Translations under genes and position numbers: made by a program | Shown here: positions 46,752 to 58,930 of the stretch, one piece after another | How positions within the stretch are numbered: the stretch's first letter is position 1 | Layout: the number at the start of each line of letters is the position of its first letter | Assembly: GCA_015680685.1 (NCBI GenBank) | Contig: MNCI01003660.1 | Location: forward strand, 547,101 to 611,100 | Origin: Gnetum montanum | Taxonomy: Eukaryota > Streptophyta > Gnetopsida > Gnetales > Gnetaceae | DNA: 64,000 nt | Direction: 5' to 3' | Notes under the pieces: model-generated | Database searches by the model: none | What the model was told of the DNA's origin: nothing | What the model saw: the letters and a program-made list of their open reading frames with translations, nothing else

Positions 46752-49700
46752 TCAGCGCAAATTGACCACAAATCTTGGCATGTCAGTGCGTGGCCCAGCA
46801 ATAGTTCTGTACACATAAAGCTTCTCCACATGGGACTCGCTACTAAACAGCTCATTCTCATTCATGATTTCAACATTAAGCCACCGCATTCTTGTTGCTA
46901 GCTCCCTACAACCCTCAAGAGTAACAGGGCAATCAGACATCCATAGAAAACGCATGTTCTGATACTGATGAATTCCTGATAGCAGAGCCACATCTCCAAA
47001 AGGGCTATCTCTTATTTCCAGCTTTCGGAGCTGCTTGCATCCCCGAAGAACATGCTCCATTCCCACATCACTTTGACCAGCAAACGCCACTGACAACGTT
47101 TCCAGTGATTTCCCGTATCGACCAATGTACTCAAAAGATATATCCGTCAGAAGTCCAGACACAGCCAGTCGTTTGAGTTTCTTGCAGTTCATAACGATGG
47201 CACCAAAGCCTTCATCCATCGGCTCCCCCGTTATGTGGTCAGGCGTATGCCTTCCCATTATGCAAAGACGAAAACTGGCAAGATTTGGGCAGTTCCTTGA
47301 CATGGTTATGACTGCTGCATTTGTCATCCGCTGGCAAAAGTAGAGGATGGATTCAAGCTTTGGACACCCTTCGGAAATGGCAATTAGACCCTGATCAGAT
47401 ACCGATCCATGAGCATCTTCCCTGGCATCTATTGGGAAGACACGGACGTCTCTTAAATCCTTGCATGTTGCAGCGGCAGCCCGTAATCCAACATCTCCTA
47501 CAGAATCCATCACCTGCACAATGACCACATTCTTTTATCAGAACAACGCACATCAAATAATTCAGAAAAACAAAACACATGAACCAGAAGAAAGTGCCTA
47601 AGCTGCACTGTACGTTGACTTCCATGACCTAGTGGATTGCAAATGTCGCCACTCAAAATATTGCACTCTCCTCTTGGATTTTTCAGAGTACACCAGTTTC
47701 AGAATTCCTTTTATGCAAGTTTTTTGGGTTCACTGAAACCCTCTCCTCTTCGATCTTTACTACACTAGTTTCTGAATTCCTTTTATGGATTTTTTTTACA
47801 TAAAGTTGTGGCATGGTTTTCTCCATAAAGTTGTAACATGGGGTCTCCACTATCGATTATTACACTGTTACATCCTATAATGAGAAAAGAACCCAGTACT
47901 CTTTAAATGGTTATGCAATAGATAACTATCTACTACACGAGCTCAGATTCCATTTACATATTAAAAGAAAACACTTTCAGCACTGTTGTATGAATACAGG
48001 TAATTGGACTCCAATAACGTATAGCCGAATGCCAACTAAACATGCTCGCATAATGGTAAAGAACAAGGAGGATTTCCAACTGGCTTTCGGATGTAATTAA
48101 AAACTATTTCAGTTTCAGTTTCATTAAAGTCTTGCATCTTTTAGTATGTGTTAACACCACACAACAAAATACCCACACATTGATATGGAAATTATTGCTC
48201 TAAAAACTGTGGTTGCAGGAATGCAAATACTGTAATAAAATCAGCGCAACAAGTATCATTAAAGGAACCGACAAATTTACAAATAGATATTTTAAATAGG
48301 AAACCCATGGAAGTGGCAGAATAATTTGATGATGATGCTGCAGCAAATAAGCACACTTTGGCATGGAGAGACAAGGGACGATTACAAACCCAAAGTCGCT
48401 GTAGCTTTGAACAATATTGAACCAGCTGCTCCAACTCCTCGCTTCTTATCTCGGCATAGCTTAAGTTGAGATCAGTTAAGTTTATGCAGGAGGAATAGAT
48501 TGTTGGAAGATATTCAGGCACAACATCACGGAAGCCCGACAGGCATTGAATATGCTTGCATTTATTAAATGCCAGCTGAAGAACAGTTGCCTGCTCAGGA
48601 GTATAATCATAGGAGAAACAGCCTGTGCCTAAATGCGTCAGTTGTGGGGCTTTCAGCATGAGGCGGTGCAGCTGTGCGATAGTGACACTCTTATTCAATC
48701 TCAGTTCCTTCAAACCTGTATTCCGTTCCACTAATCGTTCCAGGGCTCGGAAGTTCACAGGCCCCTCTAAGCATTCAAAGTTGAGGCATACCAACCCCGT
48801 GGTTGTCTCCGGGAAGCTACCCACCCAATCAACTTTATTGTCATCTATGATGTCATCTTCATTTAAATCAAGCCGCGTTAACCTCCTGCAACGCCAAAAT
48901 ACTTCAATCCATCAGCATAAGCCCATTAAAAAATGCATCACCCCAGACAGGATATTTACAGGACATTGAAGAAGAAGCAAAATATCGTGAACTCAACATT
49001 TACAGGATCTCCAAGAACTTTGTATCATGAAAATAGAGAAGAAATATAAACTTAAGAAGATAAAGGGATTAGATGAATACTGAAAAAGGATATGAATAAT
49101 AGTGGAACTAAAGCTTGTCCTGAACAGATGCCGTTGGGATGAGAGCTCAAAAATCTGATCCCAGATCCATTCACCTGTCTCTTAAACAGTTAAACAATTA
49201 CAGGACGTCTTCCTAAGAGTTTTGAAAAACAAAAATCAAAACTTTGTACTTAGAAAATAAGACAATGGACTTCTAAGTTAGAAGAAGAACACCGAGTTCG
49301 CTTTGCTTTTGAGTACTGCTTTCTTCTGCCAAATACCACGGTTGTAAGTTGTAACCCAAGCACAACAGGAATCATTGCTTGGTATTCATAGGCTCGGCTG
49401 CTCGCTTGCCAAGCTTCAGCAAAAAAAGGGTTTTTTATTACAAAAGCTCAAACAACACTAAAGTCTACTGCGGAGTATTCGACAAATATCAAAAAACCAA
49501 TTCACAAAAAGTAGAACAAGGCATTGCAGAAAAACCAAAATGACTGCTTGTCTGCTAAATTTCCAAAGTCGAGAAAAAAAAAAAATTTTCCCCCGTCAAA
49601 GACTCAAACAGAGAGAGAACTCAAAGAAGAAATAAAATGTGAATTAGATCAAAATTTGCCTTTCGTGTACTCGAAACGGCCGAGTCTCTAGACAACAACC

Positions 49701-50731
49701 CAGAAAGATTCTTGCACAAAACAAACCAAGGCTTCCACTAATCTAAAAATCTCGGCATTTTCAACAATTTCGGACCGTTAAATTAAAGAATGCAACAAAA
49801 CGACAACATTTTTCTATCCAAAACCAGATCGCGGCACCTCGGAGTTTCCGGCGAGCAAGAGAACAAACGGAAACCAGAGCAAAGTTCCGCTACAGATTTC
49901 GCTGTAACAGTGTAAATGGCACTTGGGGCTGCGTGCTCTCAATTCCCTAACATGCCAACGAATGTAAATAATCGGTTCACGGTTTTGCGAAAAAAGATTG
50001 AACACGGTGGTGGTAGACATTGAATTGAAGGAGGACGCAGGAAAACGTGATTGATTGATTGATTGATTGCGGAGGAGGGAGGGAGGGAGGGAGGGAGGGG
50101 AGGGGATGCAAATGCTGTTTGGTAGTTGGTACCTGCAGCGGGCAGCGACAGCAGCGAGGCCACCGGTGGAGAAGCCGTCACAGTAGAGCATTTGCAGGTC
50201 GGAGAAGAAGGGCAAGGAGGAGGCAATGGTGGAGAGGTCGTCGTCGGCGATGCACATACGTTTGAGGTGAAGGCGTTCGAGGCAGCGGAAGTCAGCGGCG
50301 AAGGCGGAGACCCAAGGGCGGAGATGGGCACCCCAGTTGGGCGGCACCAGATTGAAATCCGCGAATCTAGGCTTGCCCTTGAGAACCACGCTCCTTGCCC
50401 GCGGAAATCGCCGAGCCACCGTCTCCGGCGACAAAGCGTAGCAGTTCCCGATGAACACCGTCTCCCGTGTTCCGCCCTCCACGCGGTGCCACGCCCAGCA
50501 TACCAGTGACACCGCGTTGCGGTCCCTCCGGTCAGTCACAAACGCCAGTACATGTTCCAATACTTCCTCCGGAAAACAGACCTTCTCATCATTATTATCA
50601 TTCCCATTCCCATTCCCATTCCCATTCTCCTCTGCCTGTCCCTGTCCTTGTCCTTGTCCTTGTCCTTCCATTTGCTCCTGCTCCTGCTCCTCCGCAGCCT
50701 CTCCCTCCTCCTCCTCCTCTGCCGCCGCCAT
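46752..50731 (-). CDS. AFB5: F-box auxin co-receptor, AFB4/AFB5 clade
   Basis: Three exons: 50,731-50,133, 48,885-48,390 and 47,513-46,752. All three splice pairs are GT-AG, and the joined frame is open for 618 codons (Arabidopsis AFB5 is about 619). The protein is the substrate-binding subunit of an SCF ubiquitin ligase. It binds auxin in its leucine-rich repeats and recruits Aux/IAA repressors. Residues 1-50 are low complexity (Glu, then Gly-Gln and Gly-Asn repeats). The F-box is about 52-92 ([13 protein letters not shown]). [10 protein letters not shown] at 118-127 has Arg where TIR1 has His78, an AFB4/5 hallmark. [17 protein letters not shown] and [10 protein letters not shown] keep the ligand and inositol-phosphate residues. 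I chose the ATG at 50,731; an in-frame ATG at 50,887 would add 52 basic residues and is less likely. Confidence 0.92.
47514..48389 (-). other. Intron 2 of the AFB4/5 gene
   Basis: 876 bp, GT at 48,389 and AG at 47,514, phase 0 between TGG (Trp) and GTG (Val) at 'LQRLW|VMDSV'. The position matches an intron in TIR1/AFB genes. No transposon was recognised inside. Confidence 0.85.
48886..50132 (-). other. Intron 1 of the AFB4/5 gene
   Basis: 1,247 bp, splitting an Arg codon (AG|G) in '[10 protein letters not shown]'. Just inside the donor side, at 50,050-50,100, lie two microsatellites on the plus strand: (GATT)n and then (GAGG)n. The minus strand there is pyrimidine rich. Confidence 0.85.
50584..50670 (-). 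repeat. Coding microsatellites in AFB4/5 exon 1
   Basis: Two imperfect hexamer runs, coding (Gly-Asn) and (Gly-Gln) repeats at residues 21-44, plus Glu-Gln repeats. Their length is probably variable between individuals. Confidence 0.8.
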
Positions 50732-53700
50732 ACGCTTCGCTTCGCTTCGCTGCTCCTCTCTGCAAACTGTGTTCAAAGCTCCATTAATCTCTCGGAAACA
50801 AGCACGGCCACGTTGCTTAGCTAGCAGGACCTGAGCTGAGCTGAGCTGAGCTGCGTTTCGTTTTGTTTTTGTTTTGTTTTTCCCCAATCCAGATTCCGAA
50901 TTCGCCGCAGTTACATTATAGCAGACGAACTGCAGGGATCCGCGTCCCGATTATCCAAAAAGACGTGTGGGTTCTTGTTGGTGGGTTCGACCTTGCTGTG
51001 CTGTGCCGTGCTACCTATCTAGGGTTGTCCCCGAGACGATCTTCCCACCGCGTAGCGTAGGCACTCAAAATATGCGGATGGTGAAGCCGAAGCAGAACGC
51101 AACAGTGGTGGTTAGTTGATGCTCCTCTTTCGTTGCAGTCGTGGATTAGCAGAAGAGCCGGCTAGCGAGGCTCAAGCAGGGTGCGTTGCGTTGTGTAGTC
51201 TGCGATGGGATGGGACAGGACGGGACTCCGCCGTGGAAAATCAAAAAAATAGATGGAGCAGTGCACAGTGGAACAACAGCGGCAGCAGCAGCAGGGGAAG
51301 AATAGACAGACGCACAGACACACACAGATTGGGCTGCGGTCACACTTTGATGGGAGCGTTTCGTATGGTATGGTGGGTCGTCGTTAACAACGCTTGGGCG
51401 CGCAGAGAGACGAAAGGGAATTGCGCTGAATCAATGAATGTAGGAAAGATGGGATGGGATGGGATGGAATAGCCTGGAATTTGTGCACGGACGGCCGCGG
51501 ACGGCAGGCACAGGCGTTTGTAAGAAAGAGGAAGGCCTTGAAAAACACGGGAGATTTAGAGATTAGATTCCTGGGGCCGCTGCTACTGATAACCCACTTG
51601 CACAGAGGCTATGATGCCAGCAACAGCTTCAAGTGCATTTCGCTTAGAAATCAGAGCTAGCAGTCGCTGCACGGAAAAAGGCTTCCCATCGCAAGGACGA
51701 CGACGAAGCCGCTGCTGCTTGAGCTTGACTTACTCAGAAAAAGGCAAGCGTCCCATTCGCCACGCCACTAACTGTTACAGCGCCAGACTCTCAATAATTA
51801 CCCAAGAGAACCGAACAGGAATTAGCACAACAGCGGACGGCAGCGCTGGACGAGTAGAGTAGATTAGAGTAGAGGTCTGCAAGGAGACAAACAACATGCT
51901 AGCGGACAAGAAAACATGGAACAAAAGCACGGTTTGGTCCGGCGAGATGGACAGGCACAGGAAATAGCAATTTTGGTGGGATAAGGCACAGGCACAGCCG
52001 CGCCGTTGATGAACTTGGCCATCATATGAAGTGGTAGCAGATACAACAGAAGAAACCCAACTCTGCACTCCTCTTTGAAATGACCAACAACAACGCCTTG
52101 ATCTCTTTTGTATTTCTCTCGGGCTCGGCTCAGGCCGCATCGCAATGCAATTAATTCCATCATTCACTCGTATACTTACTCCAGATTAAAAAGGAAAAGG
52201 CGTTTTTCTGTCGCGCATCCGAAGATGCCGGAGTCAATTGGAAGGTCTTGATTTCAACGTGAGGGGTCCATGGCCCTGCAGCATTCATCGGCCTCGGCCT
52301 ATTCGGGCATTATTAATGCAAAGGCTGTCATTATTTGCACAGTAGTCATGTGTCCGACTCTGTGGGTGGGGCGAACCCAAATTTTCTGAGAATTTATTTT
52401 ATGCTGTCGCTCAAGAGCCATTTGTCCATGCCCGCGGCCCCTGCCACTGGGGCAAACGCAGGCGCAAATTTCTTCCTTCCTGTAAAATCTGGAATATGTA
52501 TATTTTTGAAGATGGACTATGCAGGAGACGAGCGCTACGCTGCCCCGATTTAAATCAAAAATGGATGGATGTCCTCTCATTGAAAGCTTTTGGACTTGTT
52601 TGCTCGGACGGACATTATTGATTTGGAAGCGGCTTTCCTATCGTGTCCTTGGAAAGGCATCCGTGTTCGCGTGGATTAACTGGTGACGTTCAGGAAAAAG
52701 AAGGGGGAAAAGGGCGAGAAAGAAAATAAAAAGCAGAGTCCAGCTACACCTGTCGATTTACGACACAGTTGCGTTGCGCCAAGATCCATGATCAAAAACG
52801 ACATTTTATGGGTCATACCCCTCATCCGTCATTATCTCGCAGCTGCTGCTACTGCCTGTCCAGGATTGGGATTAGCATTCAGATACGCAGCCATGGACAA
52901 TTCAGTGGCGCTGCTGCCAACGCAATCTATTGGATTCCCGTTTTCGCCCCCTCGGAAAACAACGCAATCACAAACAGTCGCGAAAGAGCAAGCAAGCAAA
53001 CAAATGGATAGCCAGGCAGGCAGGAGAAGAAGTAGCGATTTTTAAACGGCCTGCACAAACGCGAATTGAGGAGGAGCAAAAGTAGCAGCAGCGGTGTCTA
53101 GAAAGCAGGAAATTGCGTTGGTGGGTGGACGGAAATTGGAACGCACAGCAAGTACAAAGCCAAAGCCAAAGCCACAGAAACGACAGAGGCCGTCCTCCTC
53201 TGGAAAGAGAGGAAGGTCGCTGAAGATAAAGACGAGAAGCCAGGCATCTATCCATGAGCAAGGGCAAGAAAAGTTAAGCAAATCAGACACACAGAAGCAT
53301 GGTTGCCAACAAATCAAGCAAAGGCAAAGCTTATGCTTGCGATGCTATGCTGTAAGCCCTTTTCAATTTCTCTCTCTAAATCTGTGTGCGCTGTGCAGGC
53401 AAGAGGAGTAGAGCGGCATCTGCATGTGATGGGTTGTGGGTTGTGGCCATTTGGCTTTTGGCTTTGGCGATGGTGTTGTTGCTGCTGGCATGACTGACAT
53501 TGATTTAAACCAGTGCGGGTGCGCTGCAGCGTCCTGTCAAAATCCTACCGGAATCTGTTTTCTTTTCCCATTCAAAACTCTTTTTTAATATAAAACGGTT
53601 TTTGTTGGGTGAACGGAACCAAATCAACAGAGTGGAAGCACTGTGATCCTCCGTCCAGCGGACCCAACCCAACCCAACTTTGGGCACCTTGTGCAGCAGC

Positions 53701-53890
53701 AGCAGCTGCACCTGCGTCTGCCTACCTTCATTGACCAGATAATCATGCAGCTCCCTCGGCATGTGCATGTCCCCTCCTTAAAGTTGTCTGCATACCTCCT
53801 CCTCCTCCGGTGATAGCTGCCCTGAAATCTGAAATGCTTTTGCTCTTCTTTTCCGGACATCTACATACAGGCAGCCCAAATTTTCCGTCA
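50732..53890 (-). promoter_or_regulatory. 5' UTR and upstream region of AFB4/5
   Basis: About 3.1 kb of GC-richer, CpG-containing DNA without transposon signatures. The first 150 bp contain (CTGAG)n and TTTTG repeats, probably 5' UTR. TATA-like words occur on the minus strand at about 52,388-52,402 (CATAAAATAAATTC) and 53,585-53,597 (TTTATATTAAAAA), but none can be assigned to a start site. Plus- and minus-strand open frames in this block are products of high GC content. Confidence 0.45.
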
Positions 53891-53891
53891 T

Positions 53892-54025
53892 CACTAAACA
53901 CCTGGATTTACTGAACCCATGCATCCGTAACCTTGTCACTAAACACCTGGATTTACTGAACCATGCATCCGTAACCTTGTCACTAAACACCTGGATTTAC
54001 AAAACGCATGCACATTCCTAACCTT
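53892..54025. repeat. 45-bp minisatellite, three copies
   Basis: Units start CACTAAACACCTGGATTTAC at 53,892, 53,937 and 53,981 (periods 45 and 44). The third is diverged at its end. It marks the edge of the GC-rich block. Confidence 0.9.
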
Positions 54026-54989
54026 GTGCCGACGCTAAATAACGTTATTGTAAGAATTCCAAATGTAAATGTTAAACTTTTCAGGTTGCGATACACCGGA
54101 AAATCTCGGTTGTCTCTCGAACTACTTCATTTCGTCATTTGGTGCACTAAATTCTAAAAGGGTATCCGTTGTTTAGATTAATGAGTGTGATATGTTGATT
54201 TAATGGGGTTGGTTTCTCGATGTACACTAAACATAAAATACTTTTTACAGTTTTATAACTCACTGGCTATCACTCGAATTTTCAAATCTATAATTTGAAA
54301 TTTCCAAATCAAGAGTTTTATCCTTAGTGAAATACCTCAATGTTAAATATGTTAATTATTATTATGGCATCTCGATGATACATCTAAGGTAATAACAAGG
54401 GACCACCACTTAGTAAGTTGCTTACTTTTCAAACTGTAAGACCTAAGTTTTAGTGTGGGTGGAGCCACTTGAAAGAGGTTAGAGTTTTGCTCATCCACCG
54501 CCCTCCTAAGACTTGTGGAATAAACATTGAACCTCTAAGTGATTATCCTTTTTATCTAAGCTAATAATAACTAGTGTTATTGTTGTTTTTACTTGATCAA
54601 AATGTATTGCCTTTAAGCCAATTTCATTTTTGTTGAGGCAAGGCAAGGATGGTGATGATGATGAAATGTATTGCCTTTGGTCAAAGTTTACCCTTATTAT
54701 AACAATAACTTTAAATTGCTCATCCCTTCAACCTATTATGAAACTAAAATGTATTTTTATTATGTCTACAAACCCTTAACAGTAAGTAGCAAACAAGAAA
54801 AACAAGAAGGAAGGTAAAAGAATTTCCAATTTTAGGGATGTCTACTCAAATGTACAAACTTAGAGTTGAAATGAAATGAAGCTTTATTATCTCAAAATGT
54901 GGAGGGCAACATATACAAAGTGCTTCATTCCCGCTTCGTCCTCCACCCTATTCCACCTCCCTATGGAATTCCCTTGTTTGCACGTATGT
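54026..54989. other. AT-rich spacer before the plastid insertion
   Basis: No gene or recognisable transposon domain. A GATGATGATGA run lies near 54,650. Confidence 0.4.
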
Positions 54990-54997
54990 ATTCCCAG

Positions 54998-55902
54998 CAT
55001 AGGCTATCCTCAACTTGAACCAAAGGCCTCTCCTATGAAGTAAATCATTGCATCAACTATACGACTAGCTAAAAGAGAATCCATAGATTTCTTCTTTAGA
55101 ACAATTCATCCTTCTCGAACGTAACATACAACTTTCTATTATACTACACTTTTCAAGTGTGTTTGTTCTCCTTGCTTGCCAAATCACTTCAATGAAAAGA
55201 GACTTGTAGATCCTTTTTCAAACCTACTCCCACCATTAGAAAATGGATAAAGAAATCCACTTGCACTAATTTAGGAACCATTCCTCATAGTAACTCAAGG
55301 ATTCAAAGACTAATGAGTTCTTTACACCAAGCATTCTTCTGACTAGATCCACACTTGCTTTCGACATTCCTTTGGATAAATTAGGGTCTACTTTCGATGG
55401 AGCTCTTGGAAAAGCATTAAAGGGCTCAAATGGTATGATCCCTCCATCACCCTACCCAAAAGGAGGATGATCTCATAGTTCTTGGTATGTGAAGATGTGT
55501 TATTAGGTGCTCCATTTTCCACATACATCTAGTTTACACTTCACTTCAACTTGTGCTTGAGAGCTAGCCATCCATACATTGATAAACATTATATGGATTC
55601 TCAAGAAGAGAGGAGCCATGAGTAACTAGCTCCCTTGGACCACCCATATCCCACAAACAAATAGAAAGTTGGATCTACTTTGAACCTTACCCAAATTGCC
55701 CCATCTATCCTCCTAAGAAGATGTTCAGTTTCAAACCTCAATTCAAAAAGGAGGAATACACCATGTTAATGTGCATTAGATGATCATCTCTAGGTTAGGT
55801 GCTAATGAGAACATTGAACTATCTATGTGGTTGAGAGCCTTCACAACCCAGACATAACAATGCAATTATCAAGGGCATGCTTTACCATTGAGCTAATAAC
55901 CC
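54998..55902 (-). pseudogene. trnI-GAU: Plastid trnI-GAU pseudogene with intron
   Basis: The 5' exon is at 55,866-55,902 (minus strand GGGTTATTAGCTCAATGG, anticodon-side CTTGATAATTGC). The 3' exon is at about 54,998-55,046 (ATGATTTACTTCAT...GGTTCAAG-like with transitions). The intervening group II intron is recognisable around 55,060-55,160 and 55,820-55,860, but shortened. Point changes in both exons make it non-functional. Confidence 0.85.
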
Positions 55903-56123
55903 TGCCTTTCTAGCGAGGATCCTACTATACCAAAAGCAAAGTAAAAGACATCCTATTCCATTGCTTGATCGCCACACTGTTGTTAATATGGTTAGGAAAA
56001 TGAGACAAGGAATCCTATAAACTTATTCCTTCATGAAATAAAAGAATACTTCCACTTAGGTCAAATGTGGCTTGTGGGTATAGAGAAAAAGCCAAAAAGT
56101 TCAATGAGCATTAACTCTCCCTG

Positions 56124-58693
56124 AAAAGGAGGTGATCCAGCCACACCTTCTTAGACAACTTCACTCTATTCACTAACTGTGCCTTTATTATCCCCCTCGC
56201 TCTCTCAATCCCTTCCCCCCTCCCTCCTATATCATAATGGCTAGTGTGTACAAGGCCTAAGAACAAATTCATCATTGTATGGTTAACCAGTGATTCTTGC
56301 TTCATGCAAACAAGTTACAACCTGTAATTCAAACTAAGATCAATTTTTTGATATTAGCTTGCCCCTAAAGGATCATAACTCTTTATCCCAACCATTGTAG
56401 TATGTGTGTGGCCCAAGGTATAAGGGACATGATGACTTGACCTCATCATCACCTTCCTTCAGCTCATCATTAACGGTCTATTTAGGATTTCAAACTTCAT
56501 GATGGAAACTAAACAAAAGGGTTGTACTCATGGGACTTAAACCAACACCCTACAACACAAGTTAACAACAACCATGCATAATCTATGTTCATGTTTCCAA
56601 AGGCACTCTTCCCTTTTAGGAGAGTTCATGCCATGTTAATCCCTATGAAGGTTCTTCACTTTACATCAAATTAAACTACATGCTCCACTGCCTATGTTGG
56701 CCCTTGTCAATTCCTTTAAGTTTCATTCTTACAAATGTATTCCCCAAGCATAATACTTAATGAGTTAGCTATAGTGTTACATAGGTTGATATGCATAGTA
56801 CTTAGCATCCATCGTTTACAACTATGACTATTGAGGTCTTTATTCCATTTCTTCTCCTAGCTTTTATCTCTCAACATTAGTGTTGATCTAATAGAGTGCT
56901 TTCCCCTTTGGTATTCTTTCTGATCTCAATGCATTTCACCACTCCACTGGAAATTTCCTTTGCCCCTACCATAATCTAGCTTTGTAGTTTTCAATGCCTA
57001 TCCATGGTTTAGCCCTAGGATTTAATGGAGGACTTAAAAAGTCATCAAAAAACATTTTACACATAATAAATTTAGATAACATTTGCATCCTTTGTATTAT
57101 CATAGCTATTAGCATAGAGTTGGCAAACACTTATTCCTTACTATCATTAGTTCTTCTTTGAGAAAAGTTCACAACTCATAGGCCTTGTGTCTTCACACAA
57201 TCTTACTCCATTAGGCTTTTGCTCATTGTGGAAATTTCTCCATTGCTACCTTCCATAAGAGTCTGGGCTATGTCTTAATCCTAGTGTGGCTAATCATCCT
57301 CTTAGATAAGCTATTGATCATCACCTTGGTAAGCAATTGCCTCACCAACTAACTAATCAGACATGAGCCCCTCTTGGGATAGATGCCTTTTTTTTGTCCT
57401 CAACCTATAGGGTATTAGTAACCATTTACAATTATTGTTCCCCTTCCAAGGGCAAGTTCTCATGCATTACTCACCCATCCACCATTGAAAACACCACTTC
57501 CTATTTGACTTGCATGTGTGGGTGGGGTGGGGGTGTTGTGCATGAATAAGTTCACCAAAACAAAATTAAACAACCACAAAAATCACACTCAATTTTTACG
57601 TGGTTCCTCAAGTTGGGTACATCTACACTTGGAGGGTAGAATCCTTGCACACATTTGAACTTTGTTTTTCAAAAATTTGGTTTGAAGGGCATCACAATTT
57701 GTGCAAGCACTAAGCTTCGCATCAGAGTATTTCATCATTGTGAAATCACTCAACCCCACAAGGTCCCAACAAGCTCAGTACATGCTTTTAAGGATCCCAC
57801 AACCTTTACAAATTAAGCTTTGCTCTAGAATGTTTTGATGCCACACAAACACTCAATCCTATAGGATCCTAACAAGCTCAATGTTGATGCCTTCTTGCAA
57901 GAAGCACATCAACACTGCAAGGCTACAAGAGAGAGAAACAAAAACATAAGGAAAGAACATAACTTAAATTATAGGTCCTTATACTTTGAAGCACATTTCT
58001 ACAAACAATCAAGAAAATGATATGACAAATGAAGTACACAAGTACAATACAATAGACTATACAATGATTGCTTTGATGTTGAAAATTGTTGCATAATTAC
58101 TTGCCAAATACCCAAGAGAATGAAGTCTTCTTATAGTCTTGGAATTTTTGAAAATACCTTGGAATTCATGCAACAACTATCTAATGACTAGTGTAGATGT
58201 CTGCTTCGAGATTTAGATGTCTCTCTGAAATTAGCTTCAACTTTGGAAAGATATCTCCTTTCAGAATGGAACGTCTCTAAGGAGACATTTACTTTTGAAC
58301 ATAGACATCTAATATTTTTCAGAGATGTCTCCTTAACTTTTGCACTTTGGATCTTGAGGCATTCCCTTATCCATTTGACATCTTCATAGTGTTCAAAACA
58401 TCTTTGTTTGGCTTGCAGAATCTTCTTGAATCCTAGCTCTTATCGTAGGTCTTATTTTGAAGTCTTGGATCTTCTTGTCATCTTAATGTAGCTCTCGTTC
58501 TTACTCAGAATTTTCTCTTTGTCCCAATCTAATGTCTTGATACATAAAAGCTCTTGATTATACTATTGTCCTGAACTCATCTTGCTCTTGATCTACCCTT
58601 AGACTTGCACAGAAATACAAACACATTTTCCACATTCTACATTTTCTAAGTTTTTGACATACCAAAAATTTAATAATACTCGCTGCGAGATTC
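56124..58693 (-). pseudogene. rrn16: Plastid 16S rRNA pseudogene, split by an LTR
   Basis: The 3' end begins with the anti-Shine-Dalgarno complement AAAGGAGGTGATCCAGCC at 56,126. The complement of 16S follows to about 57,520: conserved blocks such as GTCAATTCCTTTAAGTTTCA at 56,707 (the 907-927 region) and GGTATTAG near 57,410. The last bases of the 5' end are at about 58,683-58,693. Roughly 30-45 bp around the LTR junction cannot be assigned. Much of the 56,150-56,600 part is diverged or shortened. Confidence 0.9.
57525..58682 (-). repeat. Family-C LTR inserted in the rrn16 pseudogene
   Basis: About 1.15 kb, parallel to 42,381-43,491 throughout (ACGTGGTTCC...TTGGGTA, CAAGGTCCCAACAAGCT, AGGATCC.ACAAGCTCAAT, AAGAGAGAAAC). 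It ends at GACATACCAAAAATTT. GACATC/GATGTC words lie at 58,195-58,330, and the TATA side (CTATAAGAAGAC on the minus strand) is near 58,124. The 5' edge is uncertain by about 10-25 bp because TGTTGTGCATG could be either LTR or 16S. Confidence 0.8.
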
Positions 58694-58858
58694 ATAGTTG
58701 GATTACTTATAACTTCATTTTCCATGGACAAAGTGGATTACAAATTCTCTCTAATTGGCATAACTTATATCCATTAGTATAGAGTTCACCCCTTAGAATA
58801 TACTTATTCCTATCCTCTCATGTCAATCTAATGAGTTGTGAAGAAGGTAAAAGGGCTC

Positions 58859-58930
58859 TAGGGATAATCAAACTTGAACTAATGATCTTCATCATGTCAA
58901 GGTGACACTCTCTTACTAAGTTATATCCCT
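58859..58930 (-). pseudogene. trnV-GAC: Plastid trnV-GAC pseudogene
   Basis: 72 nt matching the complement of plastid tRNA-Val(GAC). The anticodon region CATGTCAAGGTGACACTC (plus strand) is recognisable. Changes in the T-arm (GTTCGAG complement now ACTTGAACT) and D-arm rule out normal folding. Confidence 0.88.

Noticed and set aside
49814-50132. Continuation of the first AFB4/5 open frame past 50,133
   Set aside because: It reads into intron 1. A GT donor at 50,132 and the match to exon 2 at 48,885 end the exon.
50059-50834. Several 70-130-codon plus-strand open frames
   Set aside because: They are antisense shadows of AFB4/5 exon 1 and its microsatellites.
50732-50887. Upstream ATG giving 52 extra residues to AFB4/5
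   Set aside because: The added part is translated repeat-rich leader. The ATG at 50,731 gives the family's usual length. Not fully excluded.
51116-53500. Open frames of 60-120 codons on both strands
   Set aside because: GC-rich non-coding DNA upstream of the gene; no domains, no consistent codon pattern.
56124-56145. Anti-Shine-Dalgarno complement suggesting bacterial contamination or a live 16S gene
   Set aside because: The flanking order (trnI, rrn16, trnV, rps12, rps7) is plastid, and all parts carry disabling mutations within nuclear-type repeats.
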